This document shows positions 24,262 through 32,219 of a stretch of DNA of 64,000 nucleotides, piece by piece. The stretch comes from Paraflavitalea soli (GTDB lineage: Bacteria > Bacteroidota > Bacteroidia > Chitinophagales > Chitinophagaceae): assembly GCF_003555545.1 (NCBI RefSeq), contig NZ_CP032157.1, positions 2,856,546-2,920,545 of the forward strand, given 5' to 3'. Numbering within the stretch: position 1 is the stretch's first letter; every line of letters begins with the position of its first letter. The position numbers and the translations under genes were made by a program. The notes under the pieces were generated by a model. It was not told the origin of the DNA. It did not search any database and saw only the letters and a list, made by a program, of their open reading frames with translations.

Positions 24262-27200
24262 ATGAGCAAACTTCATATAGTCAGGCAAATCACCTGTTTC
24301 GCGTTGGCAGTTTTGCCAGCTTCATTTGTCAAGGCCCAGGTCATGCCGCAAGCGCCCTATACCACCACGTTAAAGGTAAACTATATTCGTACCTGGGATG
24401 CCCTGGCACCCGAGCAAAACCCTGCCACTTTAATGAACCGCAACCTACAGGATGTGCTGCAATCCACCACCTATGTCGATGGGCTGGGCCGTCCAATCCA
24501 AACCGTAGTTAAAAAAGGATCCCTGGTTACCAATCCAGCCAATCCATCTTCATCTACCAGTGCCACAGATTTTGTCAGCACGATAGTCTATGATGCGTTT
24601 GGCCGTGAACAATACCAATACCTCCCCTTTGCGGCCAATAATGCCGGAGGTAATACCTCCTTGAGCGATGGTCTTTTTAAAAACAATCCCCTTCAGCAAC
24701 AAATACAGTTTTATAATACACAATTAAGCGGACAGACTGGAGAGACCAATATAGGCAGCAACAATCTCAACTGGGCATACAGCCAGACTAATTTTGAAGC
24801 ATCTCCCCTCAACCGTGTGCAGGAAAGTTTTTCGCCCGGCGTCAGTTGGGTGGGATCATCCTCCCAGGCGGCAGAAAATGACCGGCGTTCTGTAAAGGCA
24901 AAATATTATTTCAATACAATTACCGATAGTGTAAAGATCTGGGAGATCACGGATGTAGTTAATGATTTTGGCACCTTCGCCGTTACTGGCGCTTATGCAG
25001 CGGGAGAACTTTACAAGAACATCACTGCTGATGAACAAGGCAAGCAGGTCATAGAGTTTAAGGACAAAGAGGGACAACTCATACTTAAAAAAATGCAAAA
25101 CACTGCCACTGCTGATAATGGCAGCGGCAGTGGATATACAGGCTGGCTCTGCACTTACTATATTTATGATGACCTCAACCGGTTAAGGGCCGTGATCCAG
25201 CCACGCGGCGTAGAACACATCGCACCTGCCGCCTTTAATGCGTCTACCGTTGCCTTGATCCTGGGAGGTCAATGTTTCCGCTATGAATACGATGCCCGCA
25301 ACCGTATGATCCGCAAAAAAGTACCCGATGGCGGTGAGGTACGCATGGTATATGATGCCCGTGACCGGCTCGTACTCACACAGGACCGCAACATGCGATT
25401 AGGTTACAAAGGCTGGATGTATACCCAATATGATAACCTCAACAGGCCGGTTGCTACCGGATTCATTCCCGATCTTACCAATTATGATAACCTTGCCTTC
25501 CATACCAGTGCTGCCTGGAGCAGCACCAACTATCCCGACCTGAACAATTATGTTGAAGAAGAATATACCAATACCTTTTATGACAATTATACCTGGCTGA
25601 GTAACTATTCTACCACACTCAATGCCACCTATGATATCAACTATGATTCTTACCTCCTGTCCCCCTCGGCCAGCTACCCCTATCCGCAGGCCAATACCCC
25701 AACAAGCCTATTTACCGGCATGGTGACCGGCACCCGCACACGGGTGGTGGGTAATACTGTTTCTTATTTATACTCGCTCAATATCTATGATGAGAAAGGC
25801 CGCATCATACAAACCAAGGCTACCAATATTACGGGTGGCCAGGATGCGACCACCACACAGTATGCCTGGAATGGCCAGCCCCTGGTCATCGTGCAAAAAC
25901 AGCAGAAGGCCGGTGTGAACCCTCAAACCCATACTACCATTACCAAATTGACCTATGATGACCTGGGCCGCCTCCTTACCACGAAAAAGGCGGTAAACAG
26001 TACCATTAACAGTCAAAATATCAGTAAGCCTGAACAGGTAATAGCCAGCCATGAATATGATGCCCTGGGGCAATTAAAGAAAAAGACCCTTTCGCCCACC
26101 GGCGGAGCCGCAGGAGGGCCATTGGAAACCCTTACCTATGATTACAATATCAGGGGATGGATGTTGGGATCTAACCGTAATTATGCCAAAGACAGCAACA
26201 GCACTACCAATTACTTTGGGTTTGACCTGGCCTATGATAAAAAGGCCCTCAGTGTCAATGGCGTGTCTGATCCTTATGCTGACAATCTCTTCAATGGCAA
26301 TATCGCCGGCATGCTCTGGAAAAGCGGCGGCGATAACCCCGTACGCCGTTATGACTTCACTTATGATGCCGTCAACCGGCTTACCAACGCATACTTCAAA
26401 CAATTTACCGGCAGCACCTTCAACCTCAATGCCGGTATAGACTTCAGCGCCACCGGCCTCAGCTACGATGCCAATGGCAATATCCTCACCATGAACCAGC
26501 GGGGCTGGAAACCGGGTGGCAGTGTGGTCATCGACAGCCTCCTGTACAACTACTATGCACATAGCAACAAGCTCCTGAATGTAATTGACCGGGTGAATGA
26601 TACCGCTACCAAACTGGGCGATTTCCGTGCCTCTGGCCTGTATATGCAAACCCTGCCGGGAGGAAAAACCAATTCCACCGTAGACTACACCTATGAAGCC
26701 AATGGTCACCTGGCTAGCGACCGCAATAAGGATATGGAAAACGGCATTGCGTACAACCAGCTTCAGCTGGTGCGCTATGTACAGGTAAAAGCACCGGGCG
26801 GCGGCAATAAAGGAGGTATTACCTATACCTACGATGCCTTGGGCAATAAGCTGAAAAAAGAAGTACAGGAAACTGGCAAGCCACTAAAGACAACCCTCTA
26901 TCTTGGTGGTGCTGTCTATGAAAACGACACCCTGCAGTTCTTAGGTCACGAGGAAGGCAGGCTGCGTTATACCAAGCGAAGGTTTACCAATGGAGACAGT
27001 GCCTACCAGTTCCAGTACGACTACTTCCTCAAAGATCACCTGGGTAATGTACGCATGGTGCTGACCGAACAAACCGATACCACCCAATACCTGGCTTCCA
27101 TGGAAACCGCTTATCGGACCAAAGAGGAGCAGCTTTTTTATAATATTGCTCAAACCGCTGTTGCCAAATCCTCCGTGCCCGGTGGTTACCCCAGCAACCC

Positions 27201-28623
27201 CAATCCCATTACCAGTCCCAATGATATCGTAGCTAAAGTGAGTGCCGATGGCAACAAAATAGGCCCCGCCATCGTGCTGAAGGTAATGAGCGGCGATAAG
27301 GTGGATGTTTCGGTATCCCATTTTTACAGCAGTGTCGGCAGCTACAACGACGGCACCGACATGGTCCCCACCATCCTTTCTTCGCTGGCCGGGGGCATCG
27401 TGGGAGCCGTGGGAGAAAGCAAAGGCACCATCCTGCAATTGAACAACAGTTCAGGCCCGCTGGCCAGTGCTGTTACTACCTTCCGCGGAGATAAGCAGTC
27501 GTCACAAACTGGCAACGGCAAGCCCAAAGCCTACCTCAACTGGATACTGCTGGATGAGCAGCTTAAATATGTGGCGGCCAGCAGCGGTGCAGTGGCCGTG
27601 AGTGGCCCCAACCAGGTACTACCCATCGCTGCTTCCTTAATCCCTATGACCAAAAACGGATTTTTGTATATTTATGTGAGCAATGAAACTCAGAACTGGA
27701 ATGTGTTCTTTGATAACCTGAGTATCAGGCATACTACCGGCCCCATCACCGAGGAAACGCATTATTATCCCTTTGGGTTGACCATGGCGGGGATATCTTC
27801 CAAAGCGGTAGGGAAATTGGATAATAAATACGAGTACAATGGCAAGGAGAAGCAGGAAAAAGAGTTCAGTGATGGCAGTGGACTGGAATGGTATGATTAT
27901 GGAGCCAGGATGTATGATGCGCAGATCGGGAGGTGGCATGTGATAGATCCTGCAATTGAGAATAATCACTATAATAATACTCCTTATGCATATGTATACA
28001 ATGATCCTATAAAACTTATTGATCCTGACGGAAGAGATACAACACAACGCAATAACGCCATAAGAAAAGCACAAGAATACGTAGATAAAAAAGCAGCAGG
28101 GAATCAGTACGATATGGGGGCTAAAGGAAAGCCTGGAGAAAAAGTCGATTGTTCAGGTTTAGTATCTGGCTGTGTTTTAGCTGGAGGTGAATCTAATCCA
28201 AACAGTGGAGACAAAACTTCTGGTGTTTTAAATATTGAGAGCAATACAAAGAAAGTTGAAGAAAAAGATGTTACTGCAGGTAATATTGTAACATTCCATT
28301 TTGAAACTGGGTATCCTTATCATACAGGGCTTGTAACAGATGTAACTAAAGACAGAAATGGCAATATTACCAGCATGGAAATGATAGATTCACATGGCGG
28401 TGTCGGCCCCGAAAAACGAACAATCACTTCGGCCGATACAAAATTATGGGGAGGAATAAATGGCTTTTATAAATGGGACTCGAAACCAGATGCCAAAGGA
28501 AATGAAAATCAAAATGAAGAGTCTGCTCGCTTGCTTCGGATGGCTAATTATGTTGAAGGCAAAGGGTTAAAAAATGCTGGTGCTTACCTAAGGAAAGAAG
28601 CTGAAAAGGCCAGAAATAAGTAA
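24262..28623 (+). CDS. RHS core protein (DUF6443-type) with C-terminal NlpC/P60 domain
   Basis: A 1453-residue exported protein. The ATG at 24262 gives a signal peptide (MSKLHIVRQITCFALAVLPA). A DUF6443-type N-terminus (VDGLGRPIQTV) and many YD repeats follow (YDDLNRLRA, YDARNRMIRKK, YDALGNKLKKE), then the RHS-associated core (ARMYDAQIGRWHVIDP, YVYNDPIKLIDPDGR, ending about residue 1258). The last about 195 residues are an NlpC/P60-type cysteine peptidase: VDCSGLVSG (Cys1297), YHTGLVTD (His1354) and DSHGG (His1378). This is the place where RHS proteins carry exchangeable toxin tips, so the tip probably cuts peptidoglycan stem peptides. From about 27950 the DNA becomes more AT-rich, in line with tip exchange. 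Confidence 0.87.
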   Translation: MSKLHIVRQITCFALAVLPASFVKAQVMPQAPYTTTLKVNYIRTWDALAPEQNPATLMNRNLQDVLQSTTYVDGLGRPIQTVVKKGSLVTNPANPSSSTSATDFVSTIVYDAFGREQYQYLPFAANNAGGNTSLSDGLFKNNPLQQQIQFYNTQLSGQTGETNIGSNNLNWAYSQTNFEASPLNRVQESFSPGVSWVGSSSQAAENDRRSVKAKYYFNTITDSVKIWEITDVVNDFGTFAVTGAYAAGELYKNITADEQGKQVIEFKDKEGQLILKKMQNTATADNGSGSGYTGWLCTYYIYDDLNRLRAVIQPRGVEHIAPAAFNASTVALILGGQCFRYEYDARNRMIRKKVPDGGEVRMVYDARDRLVLTQDRNMRLGYKGWMYTQYDNLNRPVATGFIPDLTNYDNLAFHTSAAWSSTNYPDLNNYVEEEYTNTFYDNYTWLSNYSTTLNATYDINYDSYLLSPSASYPYPQANTPTSLFTGMVTGTRTRVVGNTVSYLYSLNIYDEKGRIIQTKATNITGGQDATTTQYAWNGQPLVIVQKQQKAGVNPQTHTTITKLTYDDLGRLLTTKKAVNSTINSQNISKPEQVIASHEYDALGQLKKKTLSPTGGAAGGPLETLTYDYNIRGWMLGSNRNYAKDSNSTTNYFGFDLAYDKKALSVNGVSDPYADNLFNGNIAGMLWKSGGDNPVRRYDFTYDAVNRLTNAYFKQFTGSTFNLNAGIDFSATGLSYDANGNILTMNQRGWKPGGSVVIDSLLYNYYAHSNKLLNVIDRVNDTATKLGDFRASGLYMQTLPGGKTNSTVDYTYEANGHLASDRNKDMENGIAYNQLQLVRYVQVKAPGGGNKGGITYTYDALGNKLKKEVQETGKPLKTTLYLGGAVYENDTLQFLGHEEGRLRYTKRRFTNGDSAYQFQYDYFLKDHLGNVRMVLTEQTDTTQYLASMETAYRTKEEQLFYNIAQTAVAKSSVPGGYPSNPNPITSPNDIVAKVSADGNKIGPAIVLKVMSGDKVDVSVSHFYSSVGSYNDGTDMVPTILSSLAGGIVGAVGESKGTILQLNNSSGPLASAVTTFRGDKQSSQTGNGKPKAYLNWILLDEQLKYVAASSGAVAVSGPNQVLPIAASLIPMTKNGFLYIYVSNETQNWNVFFDNLSIRHTTGPITEETHYYPFGLTMAGISSKAVGKLDNKYEYNGKEKQEKEFSDGSGLEWYDYGARMYDAQIGRWHVIDPAIENNHYNNTPYAYVYNDPIKLIDPDGRDTTQRNNAIRKAQEYVDKKAAGNQYDMGAKGKPGEKVDCSGLVSGCVLAGGESNPNSGDKTSGVLNIESNTKKVEEKDVTAGNIVTFHFETGYPYHTGLVTDVTKDRNGNITSMEMIDSHGGVGPEKRTITSADTKLWGGINGFYKWDSKPDAKGNENQNEESARLLRMANYVEGKGLKNAGAYLRKEAEKARNK

Positions 28624-28658
28624 ATGTATTAGCATAAATATTAAAACCATCTACTACA

Positions 28659-29252
28659 ATGAAGTTTTTTAGTCTCTTATTATTTACTCTACTTTTTACT
28701 GGGTGTGTAAATGCACCAAATCAAGCTTCGGACAACTTATTAGACTCCATAGAAAACAGTGATAGTGTATTGCCTGTGAAACCTGTAATTGATACATCAC
28801 AGGAGGACCATGAACTCGATGATATTATTAAGAAGTATACATTAATGTATGACGACCCTATTTATATCGATTCTTCATATATCATTTCAAAGGACACTTT
28901 CAAGATTACTATGAAGCATTATTGTCTAAGAGACAGTGCAATAACAGTTCCTAATAAATATGTTGAAGTTTATAAGCTTAACAACTTCGTTACCCACAAT
29001 TTTAATACCATACTTACCATTAAAAAAAATGGTGTAACAGTTACTGAAAAGAACATTACAAAATCGGATTTTGAAAATTATCTGGAAGAGAATTTGAGAA
29101 ATTACGGTGTTCTCTTATATCCCGAAGTCGAAACAATGGATAGTACTGTCAAAATAAATTATAGTATATCAATTCCGCTTACAGATATTGGCATTGGCGT
29201 TAGTGTAATGGTAGATAAATATGGCAATGCTAATTTCAAATCATCAAACTAA
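28659..29252 (+). CDS. Lipoprotein, candidate immunity protein (DUF4738-like)
   Basis: A 197-residue lipoprotein with lipobox FTGC-V near residue 16. A flexible acidic linker is followed by a beta-rich domain (FKITMKHYCLRDSAITVPNKY, LTIKKNGVTVTEKNITKSDF). It resembles DUF4738 lipoproteins from memory, which is not certain. It begins 35 bases after the RHS gene, shares the AT-rich composition of the RHS tip, and precedes a terminator. A peptidoglycan-cutting tip would be harmful in the periplasm, where this lipoprotein would be, so an immunity role is the natural reading. There is no direct evidence for it. Confidence 0.65.
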   Translation: MKFFSLLLFTLLFTGCVNAPNQASDNLLDSIENSDSVLPVKPVIDTSQEDHELDDIIKKYTLMYDDPIYIDSSYIISKDTFKITMKHYCLRDSAITVPNKYVEVYKLNNFVTHNFNTILTIKKNGVTVTEKNITKSDFENYLEENLRNYGVLLYPEVETMDSTVKINYSISIPLTDIGIGVSVMVDKYGNANFKSSN

Positions 29253-29315
29253 TCTTGATACTTTAGCAAAAGGAAGAATGTACCCGTCTCATGTATGGGT
29301 ATCCTCAACTTTACA

Positions 29316-29340
29316 GCGCAGGGGTTACCTGCGCTTTTTT
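29316..29340 (+). terminator. Intrinsic terminator of the RHS operon
   Basis: A perfect 7-bp stem (GCGCAGG 29316-29322 with CCTGCGC 29328-29334), 5-nt loop, then six T (29335-29340). It closes the RHS/lipoprotein transcript. Confidence 0.85.
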
Positions 29341-29435
29341 ATTGACCCGAATTATTCGGCATACTGTAATACGATCCCATACTGCCCCTACCGTATGACT
29401 AAAACATCTTGACTTAGTCACCAGCTTCCCACTGG

Positions 29436-29441
29436 CGCAAG
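29436..29441 (+). other. IBS1 exon-binding target of the intron
   Basis: CGCAAG immediately before the intron pairs with EBS1 (CTTGCG, 29694-29699) over six bases, which fixes the 5' splice junction. Confidence 0.7.
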
Positions 29442-31358
29442 GTGTGTCACGAAAGAAAGGAAGTTGGATAAGTTCTTTTCCATGCTGTAGATAAGATGGT
29501 GGTGGGCCCACCGCACACGCTGTACAGGCGGAGTGTGCAAACCACCTTAATGATGCTGTAGATAAAAAAGCTATGGTATTGAGCGATTAAGGAAAAGGCG
29601 TCTATAGGCGTCAGGTGCGTGTAAAGAAGCTGAATGCAAATGAACCGTTATAGAATTGTCGAAATAGTACCTACTTGTCAAAACTGTATAAATCTTGCGG
29701 ATACAGGATAATTGTAGCGGATAACCTGTTAACCGGCTACAAGGCAGGCGGCAAAAAGACGGCAGGAGCTTTACACAGGCTTATCTAGGGAACGTGAGAG
29801 GCTGTCGTAGTGATGTGCCGGAGTGCTCAGCATGAATCCCGCCGGAGGCGGGAGACTGTTCAATGAATATTCTACAGTTCATAGTGCTGCTCAATCATGC
29901 CGCAGGCATGAGAAGCATTACGAAGCGTCGGACAAAGCCATAGTAGCGAAGACATGCTGCGAAAGCAGTAAAGAGCGAAGGGCTTTGGTTATCCCGGTAA
30001 TACTAATTGGACACAACCATTAAAACAATGGGATGACGAACAACGAACTTACCAAATCATTACCTGTGAGCAAACAGATGGTATGGGAAGCCTGGCTGCA
30101 GGTAAAGCGAAATGGAGGGAGTGCTGGAATAGACAAAGAAAGCATCAGGATGTTTGATGTCAACCTGTCTGGAAACCTGTACAAACTCTGGAATCGTTTG
30201 AGCAGCGGAAGCTATTTTCCACCACCGGTGCGCACAGTGTATATACTTAAAAAGCAAGGAGGCAAAAGACCATTAGGCATCCCTACTGTAACCGATCGTA
30301 TTGCGCAAACGGTAGTAAAGCAGTATGTAGAACCAATGCTTGATCAACAGTTCCATCCAGGTTCATATGGCTACCGCCCGGGAAAGAGTGCACATGATGC
30401 AGTGGAGCAGTGTCGGCAAAACTGCCGGCAATATGCATGGGTAATAGATATAGATATCAAAAGTTATTTTGATAATATCAGCCATGCCATGTTAAAGCAA
30501 CTGCTACAGGCCTATATCAGGGACAAATGGGTGTTAATGTACATAGAAAGATGGCTGCAGGCCGGAGTGGAGCAGGAAGATGGAAGTATTACAACCAGGG
30601 AGAAAGGGACACCTCAGGGTGGAGTAGTCAGTCCATTGATAGCCAACTTATATCTGCATGAATGCCTGGACAAGTGGATGTTGGAAGAAAACCGGAACAA
30701 TCCGTTTGAACGTTATGCCGATGATATAGTAGTACACTGTGACAGTAAGGAAGCGGCGGAAAAGCTATTGGAGTCTATACGGATACGGATGGGATTGTAT
30801 GGATTGGAGTTGCACCCCGAAAAGACAAAAATAGTATACTGTAAAGACTATCGCAGAGACAAGGAGCACGACAACAGGAGCTTTACCTTTCTGGGATTTG
30901 ATTTTCAACCCCGAATGCGGAAGAGCAATCGTGGTGGCCGGTTTCTGTGTTTCCTGCCAGCTATTAGCAAGGCGGGTAAGAAGAAAATACGGGGGGAAAT
31001 GCAAGCTGTTTTACTGATAAAGGATACAGAGCAAACAATTGAGGACATAGCAGGAAGGTTGAACAGTAAATTGCGGGGATGGATAAACTACTATGGAAAG
31101 TATGAAAAGTGGGAAACGTACGAGGTGCTGTGGTATCTGAACAAGCGGCTGGTGAAATGGGTAAAGAATAAATACCGGTTAACAGGCTTAAATGATGGCG
31201 TGAAGAAGTACAGGGAACTGAAGTTAGCTACCCCAAAATTATTCTACCACTGGCGATTAGGTATAAACTGATTACGGGATAACAAGAGCCGTATGACGGG
31301 AGACTGTCACGTACGGTTCTGTGAGCGGGTAGGGCTGTAATGCCCTGCTCTACTCGAC
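29442..31358 (+). mobile_element. Group II intron with maturase
   Basis: The element starts GTGTG at 29442. The six exon bases before it (CGCAAG, 29436-29441) are exactly complementary to CTTGCG at 29694-29699, as expected for an IBS1/EBS1 pair. Domain V is the 34-nt hairpin at about 31286-31319 (GAGCCGTATGACG to CACGTACGGTTC). Domain VI follows and the intron ends CGAC at 31358. The maturase gene occupies domain IV. About 1917 nt in all, and it appears intact. It inserted about 100 bases after the RHS operon terminator. Confidence 0.85.
30033..31271 (+). CDS. ltrA: Group II intron reverse transcriptase/maturase
   Basis: A 412-residue intron-encoded protein. The reverse transcriptase domain runs from about 50 to 285, with RPLGIPTVTDRIAQ, IDIKSYFDNI, TPQGGVVSPLIANLYLH and the catalytic YADD (228-231). 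The maturase (GIIM) domain follows with LRGWINYYGKYEKW. No HNH endonuclease domain is seen at the C-terminus (ends YHWRLGIN), so the intron probably uses replication forks or other primers for insertion. The protein would bind and splice its own intron and copy it into DNA. It starts at ATG 30033 in intron domain IV and ends shortly before domain V. Confidence 0.93.
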   Translation: MTNNELTKSLPVSKQMVWEAWLQVKRNGGSAGIDKESIRMFDVNLSGNLYKLWNRLSSGSYFPPPVRTVYILKKQGGKRPLGIPTVTDRIAQTVVKQYVEPMLDQQFHPGSYGYRPGKSAHDAVEQCRQNCRQYAWVIDIDIKSYFDNISHAMLKQLLQAYIRDKWVLMYIERWLQAGVEQEDGSITTREKGTPQGGVVSPLIANLYLHECLDKWMLEENRNNPFERYADDIVVHCDSKEAAEKLLESIRIRMGLYGLELHPEKTKIVYCKDYRRDKEHDNRSFTFLGFDFQPRMRKSNRGGRFLCFLPAISKAGKKKIRGEMQAVLLIKDTEQTIEDIAGRLNSKLRGWINYYGKYEKWETYEVLWYLNKRLVKWVKNKYRLTGLNDGVKKYRELKLATPKLFYHWRLGIN

Positions 31359-31603
31359 GATGCAGAGTTGGCATTGAGGGCGGCGTACTTGTGCCTGGCT
31401 AGTATATCCTTAATACTCGATCTACCATAGTTAGCTGCCACCCATTGGCGGCATCCCATACCTCCCAGGGAGAGCACCCATATATGAGCCATAGTCCTTC
31501 CGTACCGCGAGGGTATTAAAGGCGCAGGTTCATAAATATTGCCTTCAGGCAAAACAACAATCTTAATCAGCGCCTGGAAGAAATTTGTGGCAAATTTAGT
31601 CAT
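31359..31603 (-). pseudogene. Open frame interrupted by the intron in antisense orientation
   Basis: A minus-strand frame from ATG 31603 reads about 80 residues (contains MAHIWVLSLGGMGCRQW and RSSIKDILARHKYAAL) up to the intron edge. When the intron is removed, the frame continues into the other exon (SLRQWEAGD) and stops at 29418-29420, giving about 91 residues. The intron runs on the opposite strand and could not be spliced from this transcript. I do not recognise the protein and it may not be a real gene. Confidence 0.25.
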
Positions 31604-32219
31604 TTATGTCCATTTCAGTCACCTACACACCTAAACTCAATTACTTATTCAATCAATCCGCCCTGGCGCAACAATATAGCCTGTTTTATGTGATATCTCT
31701 GCAATGGATATAAAACCGGTTCACTGGCTTAAGAGGATATTAAACCGGTAAAAGACCGGCCTGCGAAAGAGCACATTCCAGACACTTTGTATCATTTCGG
31801 ACATTTAAACCATATCCGGCCAACCTCATTTGGGTAGCATGCTTTTTTTGATTAAGCTTGTACGATGCTTACAGAACGACATCCATGAGAAAAAACCATA
31901 TCGTTATCCGCTTAATTTGGCAGGATCAGAAAAAGACCTTGGATGGATAACGCGAAGACGGTATATCGACGGTGTATGGATGATGGATAGATAGTGTATG
32001 AATATATCATACCTGGCTAAAACGAGCAGTTTTTACAAAAACAGCAGGGCTACTGGTGCCCTTACATCAATACAACACATCATAAGGTTTCAGCCCGTTC
32101 TACTTCCTCCCAAAAACATCAAAAACCCGCCAGCAAAATAATGCGGCATGCCGGCCCCTGCCTGGGCACAGCTGGGCCCACCCAACTCACCTATTCATTG
32201 AAAAAAATGCTACAGTAGA
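31359..32219. other. Gene-poor region after the intron
   Basis: About 860 bases. Apart from the interrupted frame up to 31603, I see only short frames. Near 31953-32010 there is a loose run of ATR-rich 11-13 base units (GACGGTAT, GACGGTGTAT, GATAGTGTAT) similar to the 11-bp repeats further right. It is probably degraded accessory DNA. Confidence 0.4.

Noticed and set aside
26074-26709. Minus-strand frame of 211 codons inside the RHS gene
   Set aside because: A shadow of the YD repeats on the other strand; no start context and no known fold.
29611-29619. GTGCG at 29615 as the 5' end of the group II intron
   Set aside because: The exon bases before it do not match an EBS1, and domain I would be short. 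GTGTG at 29442 has an exact six-base IBS1/EBS1 match and gives a normal domain I length.
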